Origin: Acetobacterium woodii DSM 1030
Lineage (GTDB): Bacteria; Bacillota; Clostridia; Eubacteriales; Eubacteriaceae
DNA length: 64,000 nt
Direction: 5' to 3'
NCBI RefSeq assembly: GCF_000247605.1
Contig: NC_016894.1
Location: 930,001-994,000, forward strand
The translations under genes were made by a program, and so were the position numbers. This document shows, in pieces, positions 17,921 through 27,175 of this stretch (the stretch's first letter is position 1; every line of letters starts with the position of its first letter). The notes below the pieces were generated by a model. The model had not been told where the DNA came from and ran no database searches. It saw only the letters and a list, made by a program, of their open reading frames with translations.

Positions 17921-20089
17921 ATGGAAAAACAGGTACTCACGACGTGTGCTTATTGTGGCGCAGGGTGTCAATTATACCTTAATGTAAACGATGGTAAAAT
18001 TGTCAACGCAACCCCGGCCCCAGGCAGAACCAATGAAGAAACCTTATGTCTTAAAGGCCGTTATGGCTGGGACTTTTTAAATGATCCCCAGATTCTGACA
18101 AAGCGACTGACTAAACCACAGATCAGAAAAAATGGTTTGTTGGAAGAGGTAGAGTGGGATGAAGCGATCAGCTACACGGCTGGTCGATTATCAGAAATAA
18201 AAGCCAAATATGGACCGGATTCAATTATGGGAACAGGTTCTGCCCGTGGACCGGGAAATGAAGCAAACTATATAATGCAGAAATTTATGCGTGCCGCTAT
18301 CGGGACGAATAATGTGGACCACTGCGCCCGGGTTTGACATGCCCCATCTGTAGCGGGTCTACAGTACTCATTAGGAAGCGGCGCCATGTCAATGGGCGTT
18401 CCAGAAATAGAAGACGCAAAATTATTATTTATCTTTGGTTATAACGGTGCGGATTCACATCCTATCGTGGCCAGAAGAATTGTTAAAGCGAAACAAAAAG
18501 GTGCCAAGATCATCGTAACCGATCCACGTATCACTGAATCGGCCCGGATTGCCGATATCCATCTGCAGTTAAAAGGCGGGTCAAATATGGCATTGGTTAA
18601 TGCCATTGGAAACGTCATTATCAATGAAGGATTGGCCGATCAGAAATTTATTGAAGATCATACTTCCGGGTATGAAGAATATAAAGAAATTGTCGCAAAA
18701 TATACGCCCGAGTATGCCGAGGTAATTTGTCATGTGCCAGCCCAGCTGATTCGTGAAGCCGCCAGAGCATATGCCAAAGCAGAAACATCGATGATTCTTT
18801 ATGGTATGGGTGTTTGTCAATTTGCGCAGGCGGTTGATGTGGTAAAAGGACTTGCCAGTCTGGCCCTTTTAACCGGAAACTTTGGTGGTCCAAGCATGGG
18901 CATCGGGCCGGTTCGTGGCCAAAATAATGTCCAGGGTGCCTGTGATATGGGCGCGTTGCCAAACTGTTATCCGGGATATCAGTCAGTTACCGATGATGCC
19001 GTCCGGGAAAAATTTGAAAAAGCCTGGGGCGTACCTCTTTCCAATAAGGTTGGGATTCCACTGACACATGTGCCTCATCGGGTGCTTGAAGAAAAAGATG
19101 AAGCCAAGAAAATCCACGCCTATTATATCTTTGGTGAAGATCCTGCGCAATCGGATCCGGATCTTGCTGAAATCAGAGAAACACTGGAAAAAGTAGATTT
19201 TGTTGTGGTTCAGGATATTTTTATGAATAAAACTGGTCTTCAGGCGGATGTCATTTTACCATCTACGTCATGGGGTGAACATGAAGGAATTTATACCGCG
19301 TGTGATCGTGGCTTCCAGCGCATCAGAAAAGCGATTGAACCAAAAGGCGATGTCAAAACGGATTGGGAAATCATTTCACTGATTTCAACAGCCATGGGTT
19401 ATCCGATGCACTATCAAAATACCAAAGAAATCTGGGACGAAATGCGTCATTTAACGCCCAGTTTTAAAGGTGCAACCTACGAAAAAATTGAAGCCTTGGG
19501 TGGTGTCCAATGGCCATGTCGGGATGAATCGATGGACGATAAGGGAACCCAATATCTCCATAAAGGCGGTAAGTTTGCGCATCCCGATGGACGTGCCAAG
19601 TTCTTTTCAGCTGAGTGGCGTCCTCCCTGCGAAGTTGAAAGTCCGGAATATCCATTCTCACTGTCAACCGTGAGAGAAGTTGGTCATTATTCGGTTCGAA
19701 CGATGACCGGAAATTGTCGGGCATTGGCAAACCTTGAAGATGAACCCGGCTGGATTCAAATGAGTCCGGCAGATTGTACGAAACTCAAGGTTAAAGAAGG
19801 CGATCTGATTCGGGTCTATTCCAAACGTGGAAGTCTCATTACTCGGGTGCTGCCAACTGAACGGGTCAAAGCAGGGGCAACCTATATGACCTATCAATGG
19901 TGGATCGGCGCATGTAATGAGCTAACAACCCCCTATCTCGATCCTGTCAGTAATACCCCAGAATCTAAATATTGCGCAATTAATCTGGAAAAAATAGACG
20001 ATCAGGACTGGGCCGAAAAATTCGTCAAAGATTCATATGAGCGTATTCGAACCAATATGGGCATCGATACTGCCAAAAAAGGAGTGTAA
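17921..20089 (+). CDS. fdhF2: Formate dehydrogenase, selenocysteine catalytic subunit of HDCR
   Basis: One selenoprotein gene of 722 residues, interrupted by an in-frame TGA at 18335-18337 that is read as Sec139. Support: both sides keep the same frame, the protein aligns end to end with FdhF1, TGA replaces the Cys of CARV(C)HAP, a SECIS hairpin follows directly, and selA, selB, selC and selD are all nearby. It binds one [4Fe-4S] cluster (CAYCGAGC) and bis-MGD, with Sec as metal ligand and catalyst for CO2/formate exchange. hycB2 starts 3 nt after the stop. Standard gene callers split it into 17921-18337 and 18386-20089; those are not separate genes. In A. woodii this is the catalytic subunit of HDCR. 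Confidence 0.96.
18335..18374 (+). promoter_or_regulatory. Bacterial SECIS element for Sec139 of FdhF2
   Basis: CTGTAG (18348-18353) pairs perfectly with CTACAG (18359-18364) around the loop CGGGT. The loop lies about 17 nt after the UGA, the spacing used by SelB in E. coli fdhF, and it keeps a GGU like the E. coli loop AGGUCU. Confidence 0.88.
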
Positions 20090-20092
20090 GAG

Positions 20093-20623
20093 ATGAATTA
20101 TTTTGTAAAAGGTAATCCAGACTTATGCATTGGCTGTCGAACCTGTATGATTGGTTGTGTCATTGCTCATGAAGGTGAAAAAATATTTCAGATGAACCCC
20201 GGAGAGTATGTTTTCAATCCGAAACTGGATATTGTCAAAACAGCGACAATAACCGTACCCGTTCAATGCAAACATTGTGAAAATCCGGCCTGTATGAATG
20301 TCTGTCCGGTGAAGGCGATTGAAATTATCGATAATGCGGTGGTGATTAATCAGGATAAATGTATTGGTTGTAAAACCTGCATGATCGCATGTCCTTATGG
20401 CGCCGTTGACATGGTCGTATCCAGTGACGGTAAAAAACAGACCGATGATAGTGATCGGATCGTTGCCAATAAATGTGATCTTTGTGCCGGAATCGAAGGT
20501 GGGCCGACCTGTATTCGGGTGTGTCCAACCGCGGCATTAAAACTTGTTACCGAAAAAGAAGTGGAAGCTTCCGTGACAAATAAGCGGAAAGCCGCAGCTG
20601 TTTCCCTGAATCAAGTGAAATAA
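20093..20623 (+). CDS. hycB2: Iron-sulfur electron-transfer subunit HycB2
   Basis: A 176-residue polyferredoxin with the same four [4Fe-4S] Cys groups as HycB1 (CIGCRTCMIGC, CKHCENPACMNVCP, CIGCKTCMIACP, CDLCAGIEGGPTCIRVCP). In the purified A. woodii HDCR this subunit links FdhF to HydA2 through the HycB chain. It follows fdhF2 by 3 nt and is followed by a long hairpin that would end the transcript or reduce read-through into fdhD. Confidence 0.93.
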   Translation: MNYFVKGNPDLCIGCRTCMIGCVIAHEGEKIFQMNPGEYVFNPKLDIVKTATITVPVQCKHCENPACMNVCPVKAIEIIDNAVVINQDKCIGCKTCMIACPYGAVDMVVSSDGKKQTDDSDRIVANKCDLCAGIEGGPTCIRVCPTAALKLVTEKEVEASVTNKRKAAAVSLNQVK

Positions 20624-20647
20624 ATAACTTTTTAAAATTGAAATGAG

Positions 20648-20716
20648 GACTGTATCGGAGCAAAGCAGCGTTATGTGACTAAGTTTACTCAGACTGCTCG
20701 GATACAGTCTCTTTTT
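20648..20716 (+). terminator. Long-stem terminator hairpin after hycB2
   Basis: GGACTGTATCGGAGCA (20647-20662) pairs with TGCTCGGATACAGTCT (20695-20710), with one mismatch, across a 32-nt loop and runs into CTTTTT. The loop is unusually large for a simple terminator. It may balance HDCR catalytic genes against fdhD and hydA2. Confidence 0.7.
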
Positions 20717-20766
20717 AAACCGAAGTTGCAATGTTGAAGGATTGAAAAAAAGGAGGAGTGATAAAC

Positions 20767-21549
20767 TTGGATACCTTTTTAAAGCTCCCGGTGGTTAAGG
20801 TTAACGGCGATCAAACGCAAATTATCGATGAAACAATTATTACCGAATATCCCTTAACACTTTATGTTAATGATAAAGTGTTTAACACGTTTTATTGTAC
20901 GCCTCAAGATTTAGAAGCGTTAGTGGTGGGTTATTTAATGAGTTGTGGCCGGTTGGGCGCGAAGCAAGACATTTTAGGATTAGAAATTATAAGAAAAAAG
21001 AATATCGCCAAAATACAGCTGGCAAAATGTGCAACGAAGCCTGAACTGAAACCCGTAGAGAAACCGATGCTGGTTAAAATAGAAAATATTTATGAAATAA
21101 TGATTAAAAACATCAAACCCACGGAACTTTTTCTCAAAACCGGTGGTTTTCATAATGTGGCAATCTATGATAACAAAAAAGAAATCATAACAATGATGGA
21201 TGTTGCGCGGCATAACGCTGTTGATAAGGTACTCGGGTATTGTGTACTGAATGAGATTGATTGTCGAGATAAAATGCTCGTCGTAAGTGGTCGGATTTCT
21301 GTTGACATGCTGATAAAAGCTGAACAGGGAAATATTCCCATGGTTTTGTCAAAATCAGCGCCGACCAGTTTAAGCGTTGCCCGAGCCGATGCGGCCGGTA
21401 TTACACTGGTTGGATTTATTCGCGGCGAACAGATGAATGTTTATACTCACCCAACCCGAATTGATCTGGGCGAGGAAGCTTTTAGAGCGATAAACAAAAA
21501 TAAAAGAATCACTAGTATGAAAAATGCATCAATATATTTAAGATCGTAA
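20767..21549 (+). CDS. fdhD: Formate dehydrogenase accessory sulfurtransferase FdhD
   Basis: Needed to load the sulfido ligand on the Mo/W of formate dehydrogenase. The family frame is clear in 260 residues: EYPLTLYVND, DLEALVVGYLMSCGRL, LKTGGFHNVAIYD, DVARHNAVDKVLGY, MLVVSGRISVDMLIKA, SKSAPTSLSVARADAAGITL and YTHPTRI. The flexible CxxC loop of E. coli FdhD (Cys121/Cys124) is not there; the matching stretch LAKCATKPELKPVEKP holds one Cys. I start at TTG 20767, 10 nt after AGGAGG; GTG 20758 would overlap the ribosome site. It sits inside the HDCR cluster. Confidence 0.93.
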   Translation: MDTFLKLPVVKVNGDQTQIIDETIITEYPLTLYVNDKVFNTFYCTPQDLEALVVGYLMSCGRLGAKQDILGLEIIRKKNIAKIQLAKCATKPELKPVEKPMLVKIENIYEIMIKNIKPTELFLKTGGFHNVAIYDNKKEIITMMDVARHNAVDKVLGYCVLNEIDCRDKMLVVSGRISVDMLIKAEQGNIPMVLSKSAPTSLSVARADAAGITLVGFIRGEQMNVYTHPTRIDLGEEAFRAINKNKRITSMKNASIYLRS

Positions 21550-21565
21550 AATAACGGAGGGTAAA

Positions 21566-22126
21566 ATGAATAATAATTTAGGTTCATTTGTTGTTGCTTG
21601 TAATGATCAATGTACAGGTTGTAAAGCCTGTGAAATTGCTTGCTTCACAGTTCACAATCAAAAGGAAAACAAAGTTGCACACACCGTTGGAACGGTAGCA
21701 ATACCGGTTACACCGAGACTGTTTCTGACGAAATTTGAAGAGCAGTGTTTACCCATTCAGTGTAAGCAATGTGAAGATGCGCCGTGTCTTAACTCATGCG
21801 CCGCAAAAGCAATCACCAAGGTTGATGGCACTATGATAGTCAATGAAATGCTTTGTATTGGTTGTAAAAATTGTATGCTGGCATGTCCGTTCGGTGCTAT
21901 TGAAATGTTGCCGATTGCTAAAAATGCGCAGCCCGTTCAACAAATTGGCAGCGATGAAGTTCGCAAATCAGCTTTTAAATGTGATCTCTGTGCAGAATTG
22001 GAAGATGGACCCGCATGCGTAAAGGCTTGTCCTCATGATGTTCTCAAACTGATGAATCTTGAAGAAGATCGAAAAGAAAAAAGTATCAGAGCAGCTATTG
22101 CACTAACCTTAACAGGGAACTTATAA
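21566..22126 (+). CDS. hycB3: Iron-sulfur electron-transfer subunit HycB3
   Basis: A 186-residue polyferredoxin with four Cys groups (CTGCKACEIAC, CKQCEDAPCLNSC, CIGCKNCMLACP, CDLCAELEDGPACVKACP). It is clearly related to but more divergent than HycB1/2. In the A. woodii enzyme HycB3 builds the filament backbone that wires hydrogenase to formate dehydrogenase. It precedes hydA2 by 17 nt, each with a strong GGAGG-type site. Confidence 0.92.
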   Translation: MNNNLGSFVVACNDQCTGCKACEIACFTVHNQKENKVAHTVGTVAIPVTPRLFLTKFEEQCLPIQCKQCEDAPCLNSCAAKAITKVDGTMIVNEMLCIGCKNCMLACPFGAIEMLPIAKNAQPVQQIGSDEVRKSAFKCDLCAELEDGPACVKACPHDVLKLMNLEEDRKEKSIRAAIALTLTGNL

Positions 22127-22143
22127 GAAAGGAGGACAAGCAA

Positions 22144-23523
22144 ATGATTATTAATATTGATAAAGAAATATGTACAGGATGTAGAGAATGTGCCGAAGTG
22201 TGTCCAGTGTCTGCCATTGAAGGTGAACCGGGTAAGGGTCAGGAAATAAATTATGATAAATGTGTAATGTGCGGCCAATGCGTACAGAAATGCAAATCCT
22301 ATGTTTCCATCGTTGATCATGGAGTCAAGGCTTATGAGCGCAAAAGACAAGAACGAAATCTGCCGGCATCGATTAAAGAACCGCTTTTCGCGGCATATAA
22401 CAATTGTAATCTGGACAAGGTTAAAGCTGCTTTAGCAGACCCCGATGTGATCACGATGGTGCAGTGTGCACCAGCTGTTCGGGTTGGAATTGCGGAAGAC
22501 TTTGGCGCCGAACTGGGAACGGTTGCGGCAGGTAAGTTGGCGGCGGCATTACATAAAATTGGTTTTGATCGAGTTTATGATACCAACTTTACCGCGGATT
22601 TGACCATTATGGAAGAAGGTACGGAACTTATCAAACGGATAACTGAAGGGGCTGGAAAATTGCCGATGTTTACTTCCTGCTGTCCGGCATGGGTGACTTT
22701 CTTAGAAAGAAATTATCCCGATCAAAAGGATCATCTTTCAACTTGTAAATCACCGCAGCAGATGGGGGCGATTTTCAAAACCTATGGGGCTAAACTCGAT
22801 AATTATGATCCCGCTAAGATTTTTACGGTATCGGTGATGCCGTGTACCTGTAAAGAATTTGAGTGTAACCGTGAAGAAATGAATAGCAGCGGATATCAGG
22901 ACATTGATGTCGCGATTACTACCAGAGAATTAGCGTATTTAATAAAAGATATGGATATCGACTTTAATGCCTTAGCAGATGAGGACTTCGATCAACCGCT
23001 AGGTGAATATACTGGTGCCGGAACCATTTTCGGGGTTACTGGCGGGGTCATGGAAGCGGCCATCAGAACGGGTTATGAACTCATTACGGGCAAACCGATT
23101 CCCGATATTGACGTGAGTGCTGTTCGCGGCAGTAACGCTTTTCGGACCGCGACCTTAAAGGTTGGCGATCTTGATTTAAAAGTGGGGATTGTAACCGGAC
23201 TGGCTAATGTCATTCCGGTTATGGAAGATCTTAAAGCCGGTAAGCTTGATCTGCATTTTATTGAAGTAATGACCTGTCCAGTCGGCTGTGTCAGTGGTGG
23301 CGGACAACCGAAACTATTGCTTGACAGTGAAAAAGAAGCGGCTTATGAATCCAGAACCAAAGGTATTTATACACATGATGCCGAACTGCCGATTCGAAAA
23401 TCCCATGAAAATCCAGCGATAACAAAAATATATGAAGAATATCTCTTGTCTCCAAATGGCAAGGAATCTCATCATATGCTGCATACTCATTATGGTACTG
23501 GTGAAAATAGTTTCCAAAAATAA
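22144..23523 (+). CDS. hydA2: [FeFe]-hydrogenase subunit of HDCR
   Basis: Oxidises H2 and feeds electrons to the HycB chain for CO2 reduction. Two N-terminal [4Fe-4S] motifs (CTGCRECAEVCP and CVMCGQCVQKC) precede the H-cluster domain. The three H-cluster signatures are L1 TSCCPAW (177-183; Cys179 is the expected proton-transfer residue), L2 MPCTCKEFE (232-240) and L3 EVMTCPVGC (374-382). L2 has Cys where the family commonly has Ala before Lys. At 459 residues it is a compact hydrogenase. It ends the HDCR cluster. Confidence 0.95.
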   Translation: MIINIDKEICTGCRECAEVCPVSAIEGEPGKGQEINYDKCVMCGQCVQKCKSYVSIVDHGVKAYERKRQERNLPASIKEPLFAAYNNCNLDKVKAALADPDVITMVQCAPAVRVGIAEDFGAELGTVAAGKLAAALHKIGFDRVYDTNFTADLTIMEEGTELIKRITEGAGKLPMFTSCCPAWVTFLERNYPDQKDHLSTCKSPQQMGAIFKTYGAKLDNYDPAKIFTVSVMPCTCKEFECNREEMNSSGYQDIDVAITTRELAYLIKDMDIDFNALADEDFDQPLGEYTGAGTIFGVTGGVMEAAIRTGYELITGKPIPDIDVSAVRGSNAFRTATLKVGDLDLKVGIVTGLANVIPVMEDLKAGKLDLHFIEVMTCPVGCVSGGGQPKLLLDSEKEAAYESRTKGIYTHDAELPIRKSHENPAITKIYEEYLLSPNGKESHHMLHTHYGTGENSFQK

Positions 23524-23664
23524 AATTGGAACTAAATTGAATAAAAGATGTCTGCAGTTTGATGGCCCTTTTCAAAGTGACATCTGGTTGATTGATAATA
23601 ATTTATTGGCGCTCAGGTAGACTCAATTTAATTTACGACCTGTTTTGATTCAACATTTATAGAA

Positions 23665-23694
23665 AAAACGGCCATTTAAATGGCCGTTTTTAGA
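23665..23694. terminator. Terminator after hydA2
   Basis: AAAACGGCCATTT and AAATGGCCGTTTT form a perfect 13-bp palindromic stem with T runs on both strands. It lies 140 nt after hydA2 and separates the HDCR cluster from the next operon. Confidence 0.85.
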
Positions 23695-23810
23695 AGTTGT
23701 GTTCGTTAAAATAATATCAAATATATCAATTTAAGAGGAACTGTCTGGCAAACCCATCAGGATATTATGCCAAGTGTGTAACAAAATGTGAAAGAAAGAG
23801 AGCATTGAAT

Positions 23811-24962
23811 ATGAAATTGCAAACAGAATTACCAGCTATTTTTGAAGAATTTGCGGAAGCCAGACGAAACGGTTTTTTGGCCGCAAAAGACATTAAAGAT
23901 CAAAAGATCCCGTTGATCGGGGTATTTTGCACCTATTTTCCGCAAGAAATGGCCCTGGCGATGGGGGCGGCAACAGTTAGTCTTTGCGCTTCATCGGATG
24001 AAACGATTCCCGAAGCAGAAAAAGACCTGCCGCGAAACCTTTGTCCGCTGATCAAATCCAGTTACGGATTTGGTAAAACCGATAAATGTCCGTATTTTTA
24101 CTTTTCAGATTTGGTAGTTGGTGAAACGACCTGCGACGGCAAGAAAAAAATGTATGAGTACCTTCGTGAGTTTAAACCTGTTCATGTCATGGAACTGCCT
24201 AATTCTCAAAGTGAAGAAGGTTTGAAACTCTGGAAAAGTGAAATCATTAAGTTGAAAAATGTTTTGGAAGAACAGTTTGGAGTAACCATAACAGAAGCAG
24301 ATATCAAAGCAGCGATTATTGTTAAAAATCAGGAACGACAAGCGATGAAGGACTTTTATGAGTTATCAAAACTTGATCCGGTGCCGATGTTAGGTCAGGA
24401 TTTGTTCAAGGTTCTGATGGGGACAACTTTTGAATTTAATCGTCAGAGCATCCCCGAAAAACTGGGAGCATTAAGAAAAAAAGTTCTGGCAGAATATGAA
24501 ATTGAAAAAAAATATTCCCGAAAACCAAGAATTTTAATCACCGGATGTCCGATTGGTGGCGCCACTGAAAAAGTGATTAAAGCGATTGAAGATAATGGCG
24601 CGGTGGTCGTTACTTTTGAAAATTGTAGTGGGGCAAAAGCGATTGAAGACATGGTGGACGAAACCAATCCCGATGTTTATGAAGCTTTGGCGGAAAAATA
24701 TCTGGCGATCGGTTGTTCCTGCATGACGCCCAACCCCAACCGGATTAAAAATTTGGACCGCATGATTGACGAATACAAAGTTGATGGTGTCGTTGATGTT
24801 ATTTTAACCGCTTGTCATACCTATAATGTTGAAACCTTGAGTATTAAACGATTCGTTAATGACCAGAAAGATAAAGCGTATATGAGTGTTGAAACCGATT
24901 TTTCACCATCGGATATTGGGCAGTTAAATACACGAATGGCAGCTTTTATCGAAATGTTATAA
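23811..24962 (+). CDS. Double-cubane-cluster-type reductase (2-hydroxyacyl-CoA dehydratase family)
   Basis: A 383-residue member of the HgdB/FldB/YjiM family. Instead of a dehydratase partner pair it stands alone with its activator, and it has the Cys pattern of double-cubane cluster proteins (Cys40, 59, 78, 93, 108 and the later IGCSC), including the segment DLVVGETTCDGKKKM. Relatives use ATP-driven electron transfer from the activator for difficult reductions; the natural substrate is not known. ATG 23811 has AGAGAG 8 nt upstream (an in-frame TTG lies at 23805). The next gene follows after 17 nt. Confidence 0.85.
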   Translation: MKLQTELPAIFEEFAEARRNGFLAAKDIKDQKIPLIGVFCTYFPQEMALAMGAATVSLCASSDETIPEAEKDLPRNLCPLIKSSYGFGKTDKCPYFYFSDLVVGETTCDGKKKMYEYLREFKPVHVMELPNSQSEEGLKLWKSEIIKLKNVLEEQFGVTITEADIKAAIIVKNQERQAMKDFYELSKLDPVPMLGQDLFKVLMGTTFEFNRQSIPEKLGALRKKVLAEYEIEKKYSRKPRILITGCPIGGATEKVIKAIEDNGAVVVTFENCSGAKAIEDMVDETNPDVYEALAEKYLAIGCSCMTPNPNRIKNLDRMIDEYKVDGVVDVILTACHTYNVETLSIKRFVNDQKDKAYMSVETDFSPSDIGQLNTRMAAFIEML

Positions 24963-24979
24963 GAAAAACAGGAGAAGCG

Positions 24980-25741
24980 ATGATCACACTGGGAATTGAT
25001 TCAGGTTCAAAAACAACAAAGGCCGTGCTTTATAATGGCGAAGAGATTATTAAGACCGCGATCGTATCGACATCAGCCAATCCCCGAAAAAGTCTATCAG
25101 AGCTCTATCAGGCATTATACAGCAAAGATGTAAAGCAGACGGTGGTAACCGGATATGGCCGGGACTTATTGCGTGAAGGAGATTTTCAGGTGACTGAAAT
25201 AACCTGTCATGCGCGGGGAAGTGTTTTTTTAAACCCGGATATCGGCGGTATTATTGATATCGGCGGTCAGGACAGTAAGGTGATTTTATTAAATTCAAAT
25301 AATCGGGTGACAGACTTTCTGATGAATGATAAATGTGCAGCCGGAACCGGCCGTTTTATTGAAAATATTTTGCGGATTCTGGAAATTGAAATGACAGAAT
25401 TAGATGATTTTGTTGATTCACAGCAGCCGGTTCAGATCTCGAGTATGTGCACTGTTTTTGCTGAAAGTGAAGTCATTGGTTTATTGGCAAAGGATGTTGC
25501 CCCAGGCGCTATTGCCATGGGCATCATTCATGCCATTGCTCAGCGGACGGCGCACTTTGCCAGCCGTCTGCCACTTGGAGAAACGGTGTTTTTCAGTGGC
25601 GGACTGGCGAATTCAAAGGTGATTGCAACGATTCTTGAAAGTTATTTAAAAAAGCCGGTCAAAACGCATCCGCTGGGTCAATATGCCGGTGCTATCGGGG
25701 CCGCTGTAATCGGATGGGAAAAAGGAAATAATCATGAATAA
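24980..25741 (+). CDS. ATP-dependent activator (archerase) of the double-cubane protein
   Basis: A 253-residue BadF/BadG/HgdC-type ASKHA ATPase: [28 protein letters not shown] and [12 protein letters not shown] are the phosphate and adenosine motifs. Cys in NDKCAAGTG and [12 protein letters not shown] would bind the [4Fe-4S] cluster shared by a homodimer. It hydrolyses ATP to push low-potential electrons into the 23.8-kb partner. It overlaps the next gene by 8 nt. Confidence 0.9.
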   Translation: MITLGIDSGSKTTKAVLYNGEEIIKTAIVSTSANPRKSLSELYQALYSKDVKQTVVTGYGRDLLREGDFQVTEITCHARGSVFLNPDIGGIIDIGGQDSKVILLNSNNRVTDFLMNDKCAAGTGRFIENILRILEIEMTELDDFVDSQQPVQISSMCTVFAESEVIGLLAKDVAPGAIAMGIIHAIAQRTAHFASRLPLGETVFFSGGLANSKVIATILESYLKKPVKTHPLGQYAGAIGAAVIGWEKGNNHE

Positions 25742-26909
25742 AACTAAGCGAGAAGTATATTTTGATAATGCCAGTACGTCATTTCCTAAAGCTCCGGGAG
25801 TGGGAGCGGCGATGGCAGAATATCTGGACACAAGAGGCTGTAATGTTGGCAGAGGCAACTATCAGTGGGGTTATGAGGTAGCAGAAGCGGTTTATCAAAC
25901 ACGGAGTAAGCTTTGCCGACTGTTTCACTTTAATCAGGGATCAGATCCCACCAAAAATGTTGTTTTTACGGCCAGCGTCACGGAGTCATTAAACCTGGTG
26001 ATCAAGGGCATGCTTAAAGCAGGCGATCACGTTTTGGTTAGTGGGATGGAACACAATGCGGTGATGCGTCCCTTAACTTATCTTCAAAGTCAAGGAATTT
26101 TAGTGGATATCATCCCTTGTGATGTTCAGGGAAAACTGGCAGTGGATAAAATTGCGGGCCTGATTCAAGAAAAAACAAAAATGATCATCATGACTCATGG
26201 TTCCAATGTATGCGGAACGATCCTGCCAATCGCAGCCGTGTCGGCAATTTGTCAGAAACATGGATTAAGGTTTGTGGTTGATGTTGCTCAAACGGCGGGC
26301 ATCATTCCCATCGATATGACTAAAACCTTAATCGACGCCCTGTGTTTTACCGGACATAAAGGTTTGCTGGGACCGCAGGGAATTGGGGGCTTGATTGTTA
26401 CCGATGAACTGGCAGCCAAACTGACCACGCTGATCCATGGCGGTACCGGAAGCCGTTCGGAAAGTTTTGACATGCCCGATTTTTTGCCGGACAAGCTGGA
26501 ATCCGGAACCTTGAATCTGCCTGGAATATATGGTCTTTCGGCAGCGTTGGACTATCTTGATAAAACGGGGCTGGAAACAATTCACAAAAAAGAAATGGCA
26601 TTGACTCAAAAATTATTGACGGGACTGCAGCAACTTGAGCATCTGGATTTAATTGGCATACCCGATAGCAAGCAGCGGACGGCTGTGGTTTCGTTGGTCA
26701 GCACTAAAAAAGATAATGCTCTGGTAGCCTTTGAGCTCGATCAAAATTATGGGATCATGACACGGGTGGGGCTCCATTGCGCCCCGTTGGCCCATCAGAC
26801 CTTGGGAACCTTTCCGCGAGGAACGATCCGGCTGGCATTGGGCCATTACAACACCGATGAAGAAGTCGATTATTGTTTAACGGCACTGGCTGAGATTACG
26901 GAGTCTTAG
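25734..26909 (+). CDS. Class-V aminotransferase, cysteine desulfurase / selenocysteine lyase-like
   Basis: A 391-residue PLP enzyme of the NifS/CsdA superfamily: [15 protein letters not shown] at the N-terminus, [11 protein letters not shown], and the PLP lysine in [13 protein letters not shown]. It belongs to the subgroup often encoded next to YedF and DUF3343 proteins, where it is thought to mobilise sulfur or selenium. Here those two genes lie immediately downstream on the other strand. It overlaps the activator gene by 8 nt. Confidence 0.88.
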   Translation: MNKTKREVYFDNASTSFPKAPGVGAAMAEYLDTRGCNVGRGNYQWGYEVAEAVYQTRSKLCRLFHFNQGSDPTKNVVFTASVTESLNLVIKGMLKAGDHVLVSGMEHNAVMRPLTYLQSQGILVDIIPCDVQGKLAVDKIAGLIQEKTKMIIMTHGSNVCGTILPIAAVSAICQKHGLRFVVDVAQTAGIIPIDMTKTLIDALCFTGHKGLLGPQGIGGLIVTDELAAKLTTLIHGGTGSRSESFDMPDFLPDKLESGTLNLPGIYGLSAALDYLDKTGLETIHKKEMALTQKLLTGLQQLEHLDLIGIPDSKQRTAVVSLVSTKKDNALVAFELDQNYGIMTRVGLHCAPLAHQTLGTFPRGTIRLALGHYNTDEEVDYCLTALAEITES

Positions 26910-27175
26910 TTAGGCAAAACAAAAACCGTTGGGAAAATAGTTCCGTCAGTCTCGCGAATTTCGTAAACTTGATACATTTTTTCATCCAGGCCCCGGGTTT
27001 TAAGACCAGTCAACACCTGCGGTAGTTCAGCCGGGAGAAATCGAATTGATATCCCGCAGCCGGCCGAAATTTCCCGCAGGGTGGGCATAATGGAAACCTG
27101 AGCACAGGTTTCCAAATGGGCTTGGGTGGTAATTGCTGAATGTGTATTAGCGAAGGTGATGACATAATAAATCAT
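26906..27175 (-). CDS. DUF3343 protein (putative Se/S metabolism)
   Basis: An 89-residue protein of the DUF3343 family, beginning with [20 protein letters not shown]. It has Cys at CAQVSIMPT and [10 protein letters not shown], the latter typical of the family. Such proteins are commonly found beside YedF and class-V aminotransferases in organisms that use selenium. It overlaps yedF by 4 nt and converges on the aminotransferase gene with a 4-nt overlap of ends. The biochemical role is unknown. Confidence 0.85.
   Translation of the reverse strand: MIYYVITFANTHSAITTQAHLETCAQVSIMPTLREISAGCGISIRFLPAELPQVLTGLKTRGLDEKMYQVYEIRETDGTIFPTVFVLPN

Noticed and set aside
17921-18337. fdhF2 as a pseudogene broken by a stop
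   Set aside because: TGA replaces the catalytic Cys exactly, a SECIS follows and the Sec machinery is present; this is recoding, not decay.
18386-20089. Separate 567-residue oxidoreductase gene
   Set aside because: It is the in-frame continuation of fdhF2 after the Sec UGA, with no ribosome site of its own and full alignment with FdhF1.
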